This document shows positions 45,382-55,086 of a stretch of DNA of 64,000 nt, piece after piece. The number at the start of each line of letters is the position of its first letter. Position 1 is the stretch's first letter. Made by a program: the position numbers and the translations under genes. The notes under the pieces are model-generated. The model was not told where the DNA came from. It made no database searches and saw only the letters and a list, made by a program, of their open reading frames with translations. This stretch comes from Bin80 sp965207565 (GTDB taxonomy: Bacteria > Bacteroidota > Rhodothermia > Rhodothermales > Bin80). Location: the NCBI GenBank assembly GCA_965207565.1, contig CBDBMQ010000009.1, positions 515,239 through 579,238 on the forward strand, written 5' to 3'.

Positions 45382-48268
45382 TTAGGATGACCGCAGCAAT
45401 GTGGATGTAAGGGTCCTTTTCCATAGTCATCGAATTTTTTATCCACTCCTGGAATTCACTAAATCGCGAGCGGACCTGTTCCAGCTCTTTCTCCCTGAGG
45501 CGGTCCTGAACTTGTTTGATTCCTTTGTCCACTCGGTAGGCATTCTCAATGTGCTTTTCTTGGCGCAGTTGAAGCTCTTCAAGGTTGTCTAAATGTTGAT
45601 TTAGTTTTGTTTTCAGAGTGGATTCAAAGCTCTGTCGATCTCGGTGTGCATGTTCTTCTGCCTTCATGACTGCCTGAGGAACCCGGTTCTGAGCAAGTGC
45701 CAACAAATCGGACGTTCGTTCCTTATTGGGGAGGCGATTTGAGCACAATCTCCGATAAATGTCAGAGTTCTCAAACGGACTGACCTCAAAATCCCCGTAG
45801 GTTTTTCCAGTCACCAGATACCATCGTTGAAAGATCGTGACACCCTTGCGGTTAGGCCAAAGGACCGTGATCAAATAGGAAAAAGTTCCGGGAGCCATGG
45901 AGGGAAGCCAGATTGCAGGAGCTTCCAATCGACGGAAGGACATTCGAATCTTGTCGGTCATCCATTCCATGAATGGGTGGACCGGCCACAGGTATTGCAT
46001 TTCGGGCCAGTCATTCTCCAGAGCGCGGGATTTCCGAAGGGAGTCCATCATTGACTTCGGATTTGATGAGAGAACAAAGCGACTGTCTTGCGGCCGGGCG
46101 GAAACTGGTAGATGGTTCACGACACTTTTCAGGACGGTCTTCCCCTGTGTGTTCTTTGGAATCAGAATAATACGTTGTTTCTCATCGTCATAAGTTACGC
46201 TCAGGCGTGCATCAATCCGCTTCGCCCAGTTCCCCTGGATATGGGTCAGCGCAGCTTTTGCATAGGTGTAATCTGACTCAAAGAGTGAGGGTAAGCACCC
46301 GGTGATATTTTCTTCAGCCGAGATGGGAGATGTTGCATTCAGAAGTTCCATCAAAGGATCAGATTTGGGGTTTTCTGCCTGAGCGCGGCTTTTGGCGGTA
46401 AGTGTTTTTTCTGTCTCTTCGATGGGTAAGCGGTCTTCAATCGTCTTTGCAACGAGTTTTTCCTCCGCATAAGAATCGAAAAGCCCCATCAACGTGGCTG
46501 GATCACCGAGATTCTGTTCCGCCTGATTTTCCTTCTCAATCAGCAGTTCCAGTACTCTTGCATCACCTTTAAATGTTTCATTCTCACTGGCAGTAATGAG
46601 ATAGAATATTTGTGGCGTCCGCTCTTGTCCATAGCGATCAATCCGGCCGTTTCGCTGCTGAAATCGCATCAGTGACCAGGGAATATCAAAGTGAATCAAT
46701 CGTCGACAATGATAATGCAGGTTAATCCCTTCTGAACCCACATCCGTAGAGATTAGAAGGCGAACGGATGATTGATCTCTGCCAAATTCGTTCACCACTT
46801 TCTGTTGCTCCACATCTGAGAGCGATCCGTGCAATGTTTGAATGGCACCCTTCTTGAGCCTCAGATCTTTGGTCAATTGATTTTGCAGGAACTCAAGCGT
46901 AGCAATACGCTCGGTGAAGATGAGTAGACGATCATGTGGGTCTTTACCTGTCCAGTTGAACTCATGGATTATTTGTAGAAGCAGTTGGTATTTCGAGAAT
47001 TCCTGTGCACCCACCTGTTCCAGTGCATCCTGCATGATGCGCCAGGGCTGTAAATCTTTTTCATCCTTTCGAGCTTTCTTAAGTTTCTTGATTCGGTTCA
47101 AGACTGATTCTAGACACGCGGAGGGAGAGGAGAGGACGGCTTTCTCCATCGTGGTTCGCAGAAGCCAGCCGTCTCCAGTTCGTTGTGATAATTGTTCATG
47201 ACGCGTATCAGCGATAACACTGAAGATTTGTTCTTCTTTTGATGAAGCTATGGCACCGCGTAGTTTAATCTTCCGCTTCAGAAGGATCGCCTGTTCACGG
47301 ATATCTTTTTTGAATCGGCGTATGAGGAGGTTTTTGCCATCCAGATCGTCTTTGGTGTAATTCTTTTCATCTGCAATGACAGTCGGGTCCAGCATTTTGA
47401 TCAGACTGGCAAAACTTTCCGCATGACCATCATGGGGTGTGGCACTCAGCATAATGAGAGCGTCGCAACGTGAAGTCAGAATATCTGCGAGTTGATGGCG
47501 AAGAGAACCCTTTTGATTTTTCTTCTTGGCGACATTCTGCACCTCGTCAATGACCACGATGTCCCAGTTGGATTTCTCAAGAAACGATCTCCAGGTTGAT
47601 GCATTTTTGAGGGTGTCAATGGAAATAATCGCGCGATCAAAATGATGAAACGGATTATGCCCTGCGGGCAATTGCTTCCGAACCCGATTAATTCCGGTGG
47701 AATCCAAACGTATCAAGGGGATTGAAAATCTGGTCCACAACTCCCGCTGAAACTGTGTGAGCATACTTGCGAGCGAAACCACCAGGATACGCTTGCCCCG
47801 ACCTCTGCGAATCAGTTCTGAAATCAAAATCCCTGCCTCCAGTGTTTTTCCGAGTCCAGTGCCGTCAGCGATCAGAATTCGGGGGCGTGGCCGCTTCAAG
47901 GCCATCAGTGCAGGATCACGCTGATAGGGAAGATCATCCATCGCTGCGCGATGTCCTAGATAGAGTTTTCCGTCAGGCGGAGGAGTGGTCCTCAGCAGAC
48001 TTTCGATATGTAATCGCGATGCACGGTAATTGGGTGAGCGGTCATAGACTAGCTTTGTCTCATTGGGCTTGACCTCGGTGACTTCCTCCCTGTTCTGGAT
48101 AAACTGCCACTGTATATCTCTGACTAATGGACTAAGTCCAGTGGCATAAATCAAATAGTCACTGCCGTGGGTGCGATCAGCATTTCGCACCACCCATTCC
48201 TGGTCCCGGATCAAGAGACGTGCTCCCGGCGCGGGTGGATGAGTGATACCACTTGCTTTTCTAGACAT
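45359..48268 (-). CDS. SNF2/RapA-type helicase, DrmD-like
   Basis: About 969 residues from the ATG at 48268 (an in-frame TTG at 48283 is possible). Superfamily 2 translocase: ADGTGLGKTLEAGILISELI near 137 (Walker A; most relatives have DEVGLGKT, so the DG change is noted), VVIDEVQNVAKK near 241, LSATPHDGHAESFASL, and the motif VI segment QRNGRIDRYGQERTPQ near 543 after HFDIPWSLMRF, as in RapA/HepA and in DrmD of class 1 DISARM. The last 150 residues are coiled coil. It is the first gene of the cassette and overlaps the methyltransferase start by 11-23 bases. Confidence 0.83.
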   Translation of the reverse strand: MSRKASGITHPPAPGARLLIRDQEWVVRNADRTHGSDYLIYATGLSPLVRDIQWQFIQNREEVTEVKPNETKLVYDRSPNYRASRLHIESLLRTTPPPDGKLYLGHRAAMDDLPYQRDPALMALKRPRPRILIADGTGLGKTLEAGILISELIRRGRGKRILVVSLASMLTQFQRELWTRFSIPLIRLDSTGINRVRKQLPAGHNPFHHFDRAIISIDTLKNASTWRSFLEKSNWDIVVIDEVQNVAKKKNQKGSLRHQLADILTSRCDALIMLSATPHDGHAESFASLIKMLDPTVIADEKNYTKDDLDGKNLLIRRFKKDIREQAILLKRKIKLRGAIASSKEEQIFSVIADTRHEQLSQRTGDGWLLRTTMEKAVLSSPSACLESVLNRIKKLKKARKDEKDLQPWRIMQDALEQVGAQEFSKYQLLLQIIHEFNWTGKDPHDRLLIFTERIATLEFLQNQLTKDLRLKKGAIQTLHGSLSDVEQQKVVNEFGRDQSSVRLLISTDVGSEGINLHYHCRRLIHFDIPWSLMRFQQRNGRIDRYGQERTPQIFYLITASENETFKGDARVLELLIEKENQAEQNLGDPATLMGLFDSYAEEKLVAKTIEDRLPIEETEKTLTAKSRAQAENPKSDPLMELLNATSPISAEENITGCLPSLFESDYTYAKAALTHIQGNWAKRIDARLSVTYDDEKQRIILIPKNTQGKTVLKSVVNHLPVSARPQDSRFVLSSNPKSMMDSLRKSRALENDWPEMQYLWPVHPFMEWMTDKIRMSFRRLEAPAIWLPSMAPGTFSYLITVLWPNRKGVTIFQRWYLVTGKTYGDFEVSPFENSDIYRRLCSNRLPNKERTSDLLALAQNRVPQAVMKAEEHAHRDRQSFESTLKTKLNQHLDNLEELQLRQEKHIENAYRVDKGIKQVQDRLREKELEQVRSRFSEFQEWIKNSMTMEKDPYIHIAAVILSEEAHGV

Positions 48269-48844
48269 AAAGGTTGTTAACAATCAAGGAATTGGTCGGT
48301 CCGTCATCAAGCCTTAACAACGAATACCGTGCTGATTCAAAAACATGTAAACGACACTTCAAAGTTCCTCCGAACTCTCTTGAATTCAGAAGCATTCTAA
48401 CGGAACTGTATTCCTTCCTAAATTAAGTAATACAGTGTATTTCATCGCTCATAGCTCTGGACTAGAAGTAAGGATGAAGCCAATTCGCATTTTCATCAGT
48501 AGTGTTCAAGGTAATAATCGGAGGACATTCGGATGCAATCAGGTTGTTGGAGAAGTGATGATGATGGGTTGATCATGCTCGTTGGTCAATGATTGATTGT
48601 CGTCACCTAAACGTGGCCAAGATAACAACAAAATCAATCCTATCTCATAGTCGTTGATCTTATATTCTGACTCCAAACTCACTCAAAAAGCGGAAGCCCC
48701 TCGTCGGGGAAACGGTCGATCAGTTTGAGTCACCACACAGTGGTGCCGATTTGGCGTACGCCATTATGTCGCGAAACATCCTGAGTTGAGTTAACTGTTC
48801 TTGCTGGCATTCATTAAGAAAACTGCCGTTAGATATACAAGCCC
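48269..48844. other. Leader of the defence cassette
   Basis: About 575 bases without a gene. It must hold the promoter of the minus-strand cassette; I do not see a clear -35/-10 pair. A small palindrome CACCACACAGTGGTG (48730-48744) is the only symmetrical string noticed. The right direct repeat begins at about 48845. Confidence 0.4.
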
Positions 48845-49831
48845 TAATATTTGCCTGTATGAGGTAATTTTTGAGCAATCGCAGTACTTTAGATGGTGCA
48901 AGGATGCAATCAGTATTATTTGTCTGGCGCCGCAGGATGGCAGTGGTCGTCAGTTTCTGATTACGATCAGTGTCCGCTGCCTATTCCCATAAATCAATAC
49001 TGATAGCCCAATGAGTCAAAAATCTGCTTATGTATCCCGTTCACAAGACGTTACGGATGTTATCGTAGTGGGGTCCGGCATCAGTGGAGGGTTTGCAGCA
49101 AAAGAGCTCACGGAGGCAGGATTGGATGTTTTGCTTTTGGAGCGGGGGTACAATCTGAAACATGGTGCAGGATACGTCACTGAGCATCTGGAAAACTGGG
49201 AATTTCCTGCCCGTAACAGCAAGGGTTCACGCGAGCATCAGCAGCAGTACGCGATTCAATCACGAACCTATGCCTTTGCGGAGCACACCGAACATTTCTT
49301 TATCAATGACAGGGAAAATCCCTATGTAGAAGGGGATCCGTTTACCTGGATCAGAGCGGATGTAGTTGGCGGGCGCTCACTTTTATGGGCTCGTCAGTGC
49401 TATCGCTGGGGTCCTATGGATTTTGAGGCGAATGTGCAGGATGGCATGGGCGTTGATTGGCCGATTCGATACGAAGAGATTGCACCATGGTACGACCATG
49501 TAGAGAAATTTGCCGGGATCACAGGCCAATCGGAAGGCCTTCCACAGTGCCCGGATGGTGTTTTCTTGCCTCCCATGCCCTTGAATTGGGCAGAACAACG
49601 TGTCCGGGAGGCTATGGAGTCCCATTTTGATGACAGATTACTGACGATTGGCCGAGCGGCGATCCTTACCCAGCCTCATAATGGTCGGGCTGCATGCCAT
49701 TATTGTGGACCGTGCTATCGAGGATGTTCGGCAGGGGCCTATTTCAGTAGCCTGAGTGCAACACTTCCTGCTGCTTTTGCAACGGGTAGACTGACGTTGC
49801 AACCGGAGAGTATCGTGCACAGTGTGATTTA
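48845..49831. repeat. Right direct repeat (0.99 kb) flanking the defence cassette
   Basis: Counterpart of 31314-32300. This copy continues into the intact GMC gene, so it is the original locus and the left copy the relic. Confidence 0.9.
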
Positions 49832-50735
49832 CGACGAAACGCAAGGGAAGGCTACGGGGGTTCGCTACATAGATCGCACCACAGGAGTTATGCGGGAGGC
49901 ATATGCCAGAACGATCTTCTTGTGTGCCTCCGCATTGGGGACGACGCAGATCATGCTGAATTCGACCTCTTCCCGCTTTCCCAATGGTCTTGCGAATGAT
50001 AGTGGAGCCCTGGGGCACTATTTGATGGATCATCATTTTCAGATTGGTGCCACCGGCCAGCTGCCTGGAGGCGAAGACCGATATTTTCAAGGGAATCGAC
50101 CGAACGGGATCTATATTCCGCGGTTTCGGAATCTTTCCCAAGAGACCCGGCGCAGCGACTATCTTCGGGGCTTCGGGTATCAGGGAGAGGCCACAAGACC
50201 ATCCTGGAACCGTCCGGTTCAGGGCTTTGGGGCTGAACTCAAACAAACACTCCAGAGGCCCGGGAAATGGGAAATGACACTGGAGGCATTTGGTGAAGCA
50301 TTACCAGACTTTAACAATTATGTGATGCTTGATGAGTCTGTAACGGATGCATGGGGGGTGCCAGTTCTACGTATTCACTGCAAATGGGGCGAGAATGAAT
50401 TTGCCATGCGTGAAGACATGAAACAGTCGGCTGCAGAAATGCTGGATGCCGCAGGCGCTAAAAACATAGAGATCTATGATCGTCATACGGAAGATGGTCT
50501 TGGTGCGGAACCTGGGTTGGGGATCCACGAAATGGGAACTGCCCGCATGGGACGTGATCCGGCAACTAGTGTACTAAATGCATATAATCAGTGCCATTCA
50601 GTCCCCAATGTATTCGTGACTGATGGTGCATGTATGACCTCCTCGGCGTGCCAGAATCCGTCAATTACATATATGGCTCTGACAGCAAGAGCCGCTAGTC
50701 ATGCCGTTGATGAACTGAAGCGTTTGAATCTCTGA
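49011..50735 (+). CDS. GMC-family oxidoreductase (gluconate/sugar dehydrogenase-like, FAD)
   Basis: 574 residues, FAD-dependent dehydrogenase of sugars or polyols. VIVVGSGISGGFAAKEL near residue 18 is the dinucleotide-binding GxGxxG motif. A Cys-rich segment (HYCGPCYRGCSAG near 229) may carry an iron-sulphur cluster, as in gluconate 2-dehydrogenase large subunits. The C-terminal GMC signature HEMGTARMGRDP and SACQNPSITYMALTARA is intact. No clear Tat signal. The small-subunit partner lies at 55087, with a c-haem protein between, so electrons could pass from FAD to c-haem. Near-identical relic at 31481. Confidence 0.9.
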   Translation: MSQKSAYVSRSQDVTDVIVVGSGISGGFAAKELTEAGLDVLLLERGYNLKHGAGYVTEHLENWEFPARNSKGSREHQQQYAIQSRTYAFAEHTEHFFINDRENPYVEGDPFTWIRADVVGGRSLLWARQCYRWGPMDFEANVQDGMGVDWPIRYEEIAPWYDHVEKFAGITGQSEGLPQCPDGVFLPPMPLNWAEQRVREAMESHFDDRLLTIGRAAILTQPHNGRAACHYCGPCYRGCSAGAYFSSLSATLPAAFATGRLTLQPESIVHSVIYDETQGKATGVRYIDRTTGVMREAYARTIFLCASALGTTQIMLNSTSSRFPNGLANDSGALGHYLMDHHFQIGATGQLPGGEDRYFQGNRPNGIYIPRFRNLSQETRRSDYLRGFGYQGEATRPSWNRPVQGFGAELKQTLQRPGKWEMTLEAFGEALPDFNNYVMLDESVTDAWGVPVLRIHCKWGENEFAMREDMKQSAAEMLDAAGAKNIEIYDRHTEDGLGAEPGLGIHEMGTARMGRDPATSVLNAYNQCHSVPNVFVTDGACMTSSACQNPSITYMALTARAASHAVDELKRLNL

Positions 50736-50857
50736 TTGTTTGAAGAGAAGATTCAGCATATTGTCATCTTGATGATAGGAGACACGTTCTGTGCCTGCAG
50801 TTTTCGAAGCAATATGCGGTACAGCCAAGTCCGTAACATTGTCCCGACCACATTCAT

Positions 50858-51685
50858 ATGATTGCTTTACTTCTTCTAATCCAGTTATCTCCTCTGCAAG
50901 AGGCACTTACTTTCCATGCCTCGTTTGATTCGACATCGACTGCAGGCATTGCAGCGGGAGATCCGGTCCTATACCGAGCTCAGGGGTGGGAGGAGCGTGA
51001 TGATGCCCGGCCAGCTGTCTTGCCTGAAGGGGGCGTATCCATTATGCCTCATGGTGGTCGCTATGGCGGAGCCTTAAATTTTTCCCAGTACGCGGAAGCA
51101 CTTTACTACTTCAAGACACAGGATAATTTGTCTTACGACCGGGAGGAATGGAGTGCAACCATCTCATTCTGGTTGAAACTGGATCCCGATCATGACCTGG
51201 TTGAGGGGCAGTGGTGCGATCCGATACAAATCACATCACGGGCTTGGGATGACGCTTCCATATTCGTAGACTTTACTCGTAATCGTCCGCGGCAATTTCG
51301 ATTTGCAGCTTTTGCGGACCGTGCGATATGGAACCCTAACGATCAACCATGGGAGGAAATGGCACCGGGAGTCATGCCAATGATCACCGTGTCTGATCCA
51401 CCATTTTCGCGCGATTCATGGACGCATGTGGTTTTGGTATTACAGAAATTCAACACCGATCAGGACCACGCAGCACTCTTCGGCTATCTCAACGGAGAAC
51501 CATCTGGTGTATTGGAGGAGCGAGACCAGATCCTTACCTGGAACCCTGATGAAGTTCTCACGCAGATCGGATTACAGTTCAAAGGGCAGATCGATGACTT
51601 AGCCTTCTTCAATCGAGATCTTTCGTCTGCAGAAGTCCAACAATTATACACACTTTCAGAGGGCATTGCGACACTACGCGAATAG
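50858..51685 (+). CDS. LamG/concanavalin-type exported protein
   Basis: 275 residues. A short hydrophobic N-terminus (MIALLLLIQLSPLQEA) suggests export. The body is a concanavalin-like LamG domain: FHASFDST near the start, YGGALNFSQYAEAL, WSATISFWLKLDPD, WTHVVLVLQKF and GQIDDLAFFNRDLSSAEVQQLY at the end, which are the standard strands of this fold. It probably binds a polysaccharide or glycan. Stop two bases before the c-haem dehydrogenase gene, so likely co-transcribed with it. Confidence 0.8.
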   Translation: MIALLLLIQLSPLQEALTFHASFDSTSTAGIAAGDPVLYRAQGWEERDDARPAVLPEGGVSIMPHGGRYGGALNFSQYAEALYYFKTQDNLSYDREEWSATISFWLKLDPDHDLVEGQWCDPIQITSRAWDDASIFVDFTRNRPRQFRFAAFADRAIWNPNDQPWEEMAPGVMPMITVSDPPFSRDSWTHVVLVLQKFNTDQDHAALFGYLNGEPSGVLEERDQILTWNPDEVLTQIGLQFKGQIDDLAFFNRDLSSAEVQQLYTLSEGIATLRE

Positions 51686-51686
51686 C

Positions 51687-54569
51687 ATGCACAAGTCCTA
51701 TCCCTTGCTATTACCTGTGCTGCTGTGGAGTTGCACGACGACAACCAGGCCTCCTTATGCTCCTGATGAAGCACTCAGCACCATTGAGGTTGAAGAAGGA
51801 TTCGCAGTTGAGTTGTTTGCTGCAGAGCCACTTGTACAGGACCCTGTGGCAATGACGATTGATGAGCGGGGGTGGGTGTACGTGGTAGAGATGCCCGGTT
51901 ATCCATTGGATATTGGCGGTTCCGGGCGCATAAAGCTGCTTCAAGACATGGACGGTGACGGGTATCCAGATACCGCCACTCTTTTCGCCGAAGGATTGAC
52001 GCTCCCTAACGGAGTGATGCGTTGGAAGCAGGGTATACTCGTAACGGACCCACCGGATGTGCTTTACTTTGAGGATACCGATGCGGATGGAGTTGCAGAT
52101 ATTCGTGAAGTTATGCTCACGGGGTTTGCCTTGAGTAATCCTCAGCACAATGCCAACACCCCCCTCTATGGCCTTGATAACTGGATCTACATTGCCAACA
52201 ACGGTACGATTTCCTGGACGGAAAAATATGCAGATCCATTCGGTGATACTGGTGGGGAGATCTTTTTTCCCGCTCAACCGGAAGCTCCCCGGCTGCCCCC
52301 GAATGGTTTTGATCGAAATATTCGGTTTCGACCGGACACGTTCGAACTTCAGATGCGGAGTGGGAATTCACAGTTCGGTCACACGTTTGACACATGGGGA
52401 CATCATTTCCTAAACAATAACAGTCATCATCACTATTACGAGGCGCTGGCTGCACCTTATCTGGAGCGCAACCTGTCCGTTGCAGTTGGTGATGCGACTC
52501 AAACTTCATTAGGCCATGGCAATGCCTCCCAAGTATTCCCGATTACTGTAGATCCAGAGCACCAACTGCTTACGGACCGGGGGGTGATGACCTCTGCATG
52601 TGGTATCACATGGTATCATGGTGGCTTGTTTCCCTCTCCTTATAACGACAATATTACCTTTACAGCTGAGCCAGTACATAACCTTGTTCATGTGAACAAG
52701 GTTATGGCAGAGGGCAGTGGTTTTATTGCCTCCCGTCTCAGAGAGGGGAAAGAATTTTTAGCTTCAACCGATAGTTGGTTCAGGCCTGTGAATTTTACTG
52801 TGGGGCCGGAGGGGGCGCTGTATCTCGTAGACTATTATCGGCAAATCGTGGAGCATCCAGAGTGGATGGATGATGAGGTCGTTGAAGCGGGGGACCTGAC
52901 ACAGGGTACGGCGCGAGGCAGAATTTATCGCATTGTTCCAGAGGGAACTCCGCCGCCATCTTGGATGAATGCCTTGAAGCCAATGGACACTGCGGAACGT
53001 GTCCATCGCCTGGCTGACGCGAACGGATGGTGGAGAATGACAGCGCAACGAATGCTTGTGTCAGAGCGTGATACAGCCGCCATACCGCTTTTAAGGGAAC
53101 AGCTTTCCCGGGAAACGCAACCGGAAGGTCGACTTCATATCCTGTGGTCATTGCATGGACTGGGCGCCCTTCGTACGGAGGACATTCGCGTTGGGTTAGA
53201 GGATCCTCATCCCGGTGTTCGAGAAAATGCAGTCCGTCTGGCGGAAATGGATACGCAAAGTTGGGAGATTCTACGTCCTCATCTCTTACAACTCGCCAAC
53301 GACACCAACGCAAAGGTACGCTATCAGGTATTGACTACTCTTGGGATGGTCACCACAGATTCCGAGGAAATATTACGAGTACAGGAGCAGATTCTACGGC
53401 GGGACATTGACGATGAATGGGTGCAGGTAGCTGCCCTCCTTTCAATGCCCTCGGATCGTCTTCTCATGATTGCCCTGAGTCATTCGGATGATCCTGCGCT
53501 CGTGGAGAAAGCCGCCGGAGTGATTGCTCGAGAACAGCACGTATCCACGATTTTTGCGAGAGTGCTTGCTTCGAACGATGATCTGTGGTGGCATGCTCCA
53601 GTGCTTCGTGGTATCGCCTCGGCCGGCTCGAAAACCTCTGATTCACAGGCAATCGACCTGATGGCGCGGATGTGGTCAACCGAGAACGAGGACATTGCGC
53701 GCGCCATTCTTGCACTCTTGCCATTAACCAGCTTAACTCCAAACGTTGTGGATGAAGCGTATCGCTTAACTCAAAATCCGCAAGCATCTCTACCTCAACG
53801 TCTCAGGGCAGTACGCATTCTATCAGTTGCCCCTACTGGCCCGGAGCTATTAACTACCCTGTTCACCAGCGAAGCGCCACTGGAGGTACAACTTGAGGTA
53901 TTGAAGGGGCTGCGCCGCAGGGGCGGGGTGGAAGTTGCGGCGCATATTCTGGGTGAATGGACACGCTTGACTCCACAATTGAGGCGTACCGCTTTGGAAA
54001 CGTTTAGTAGTGCGGAGCGTGCAGTCCTTCTTGTTGAAGCTTTGGAAACAGGTATTGTTTCTGTTGCAGAGTTATCTTGGAATCAGAGGGTGCGACTGAT
54101 GCGTGATACCCCGGAGCCAACGCGCAGCCGTGCTCGTGCATTGCTCCAGGTTACCGATGAGGCTCATGGAAAGGAGGTGACTGATCTTGTTGGTGCTTTC
54201 GAGTCGGGGGCTGCCATATTTGCCACTACCTGTGCATCCTGTCACACACGGGGATTCGGGCCCGACTTGGCGACGGTCAGTCACTGGCCGGATCATATGC
54301 TGATCGATGCCATCCGTAATCCATCCAAATCCATCTCCAGCGGTTTCGAGTTGTGGCAGGTGGTGACGGTGCAGGGGGATACCTTGCGTGGCGTGATTGC
54401 TTCGGAAACCCCCTCGGCGGTACGGCTGGTGGATGATCAAACGGATACAATCATCCGCCGCTCGGAGATCGAAAGTGTACGGCCGATGACGATTTCTGGG
54501 ATGCCGGAAGAGTTGGTTCCTGATTCTCAGAAACTGGCGGATCTGTTGGCGTTTTTGAAACAGCTCTGA
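51687..54569 (+). CDS. PVC-type membrane-bound dehydrogenase with c-haem domain
   Basis: 960 residues from the ATG at 51687. The signal (LLLPVLLWSC, lipobox Cys) marks a lipoprotein. Order: a propeller-type dehydrogenase domain (EEGFAVELFAAEPLVQDPVAMTIDE start, Asp-rich DMDGDGYPDTATLF, up to about residue 420), HEAT-like repeats (about 460-800), then a c-type haem domain with CASCHTRG near 850. It fits the PVC-type haem-binding dehydrogenase family of Planctomycetes and Rhodothermota, which oxidise sugars or polyols with c-haem as electron outlet. Position between GMC and gluconate dehydrogenase subunit 3 suggests one electron-transfer pathway. Confidence 0.88.
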   Translation: MHKSYPLLLPVLLWSCTTTTRPPYAPDEALSTIEVEEGFAVELFAAEPLVQDPVAMTIDERGWVYVVEMPGYPLDIGGSGRIKLLQDMDGDGYPDTATLFAEGLTLPNGVMRWKQGILVTDPPDVLYFEDTDADGVADIREVMLTGFALSNPQHNANTPLYGLDNWIYIANNGTISWTEKYADPFGDTGGEIFFPAQPEAPRLPPNGFDRNIRFRPDTFELQMRSGNSQFGHTFDTWGHHFLNNNSHHHYYEALAAPYLERNLSVAVGDATQTSLGHGNASQVFPITVDPEHQLLTDRGVMTSACGITWYHGGLFPSPYNDNITFTAEPVHNLVHVNKVMAEGSGFIASRLREGKEFLASTDSWFRPVNFTVGPEGALYLVDYYRQIVEHPEWMDDEVVEAGDLTQGTARGRIYRIVPEGTPPPSWMNALKPMDTAERVHRLADANGWWRMTAQRMLVSERDTAAIPLLREQLSRETQPEGRLHILWSLHGLGALRTEDIRVGLEDPHPGVRENAVRLAEMDTQSWEILRPHLLQLANDTNAKVRYQVLTTLGMVTTDSEEILRVQEQILRRDIDDEWVQVAALLSMPSDRLLMIALSHSDDPALVEKAAGVIAREQHVSTIFARVLASNDDLWWHAPVLRGIASAGSKTSDSQAIDLMARMWSTENEDIARAILALLPLTSLTPNVVDEAYRLTQNPQASLPQRLRAVRILSVAPTGPELLTTLFTSEAPLEVQLEVLKGLRRRGGVEVAAHILGEWTRLTPQLRRTALETFSSAERAVLLVEALETGIVSVAELSWNQRVRLMRDTPEPTRSRARALLQVTDEAHGKEVTDLVGAFESGAAIFATTCASCHTRGFGPDLATVSHWPDHMLIDAIRNPSKSISSGFELWQVVTVQGDTLRGVIASETPSAVRLVDDQTDTIIRRSEIESVRPMTISGMPEELVPDSQKLADLLAFLKQL

Positions 54570-54693
54570 CGGGTCATTTCATCCCAATCCACATGAAAAT
54601 TCCTATGGCAGATAGGGCGGGGTGGAAGAATTCATAGTGGGTAGCCCTGAGTACCAGAGAGCAGGGGGGCATCTGCAAAAGGGCTGATCAGTG

Positions 54694-54984
54694 TTATTTT
54701 CCGACACCGATGATTTCGACCAGAATGAAGGGAATCGCTCCACTGAAAGCGAGGGGCAGGACCACATACCATTCGCCTCCTTGGAAAACACCAATGACGA
54801 CATTTAAACGGCCGGACCAGTTAAGTGCGTACTGAGATACAGCACCGCGAAATGGCCCCTTTTTTGCGAGGATGCAAATTCCCATAAGCAGCGTGGTCTT
54901 TGCACTGTGAGGGAGGGCAGTTGAATGGTCATCAAACTCCATTTCGGTCTGTTTCCAGTTACAAACGATCATCCAAAACTCCAT
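54694..54984 (-). CDS. Small possible membrane protein, unknown
   Basis: 96 residues with one convincing hydrophobic stretch at the C-terminus (VVLPLAFSGAIPFILVEIIGV) and a mixed N-terminal half. It is the only minus-strand candidate in the plus-strand sugar locus. Nothing recognised; it may not be translated. Confidence 0.3.
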   Translation of the reverse strand: MEFWMIVCNWKQTEMEFDDHSTALPHSAKTTLLMGICILAKKGPFRGAVSQYALNWSGRLNVVIGVFQGGEWYVVLPLAFSGAIPFILVEIIGVGK

Positions 54985-55023
54985 CTTTCACTATCTTCTG
55001 GAGATATTCTTTAATTTGTCGTG

Positions 55024-55039
55024 TTTAGATTGCTCTAAA
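55024..55039. promoter_or_regulatory. Inverted repeat TTTAGA-N4-TCTAAA before the gluconate dehydrogenase gene
   Basis: TTTAGATTGCTCTAAA, perfect 6-base arms, 47 bases upstream of the ATG at 55087. Shares the TTTAGATTG left half with the palindrome at 17487-17505. Candidate operator of one regulator acting on both. Confidence 0.4.
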
Positions 55040-55086
55040 ATATCGTTCAAGCCCTTGTTTTACGAACGGAAACCCCCATATCTCTA

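Noticed and set aside
32301..48844. Integrative element with its own recombinase
   Set aside because: All of this span is accounted for by the four defence genes and a leader; no integrase, transposase or tRNA-derived repeat is found.
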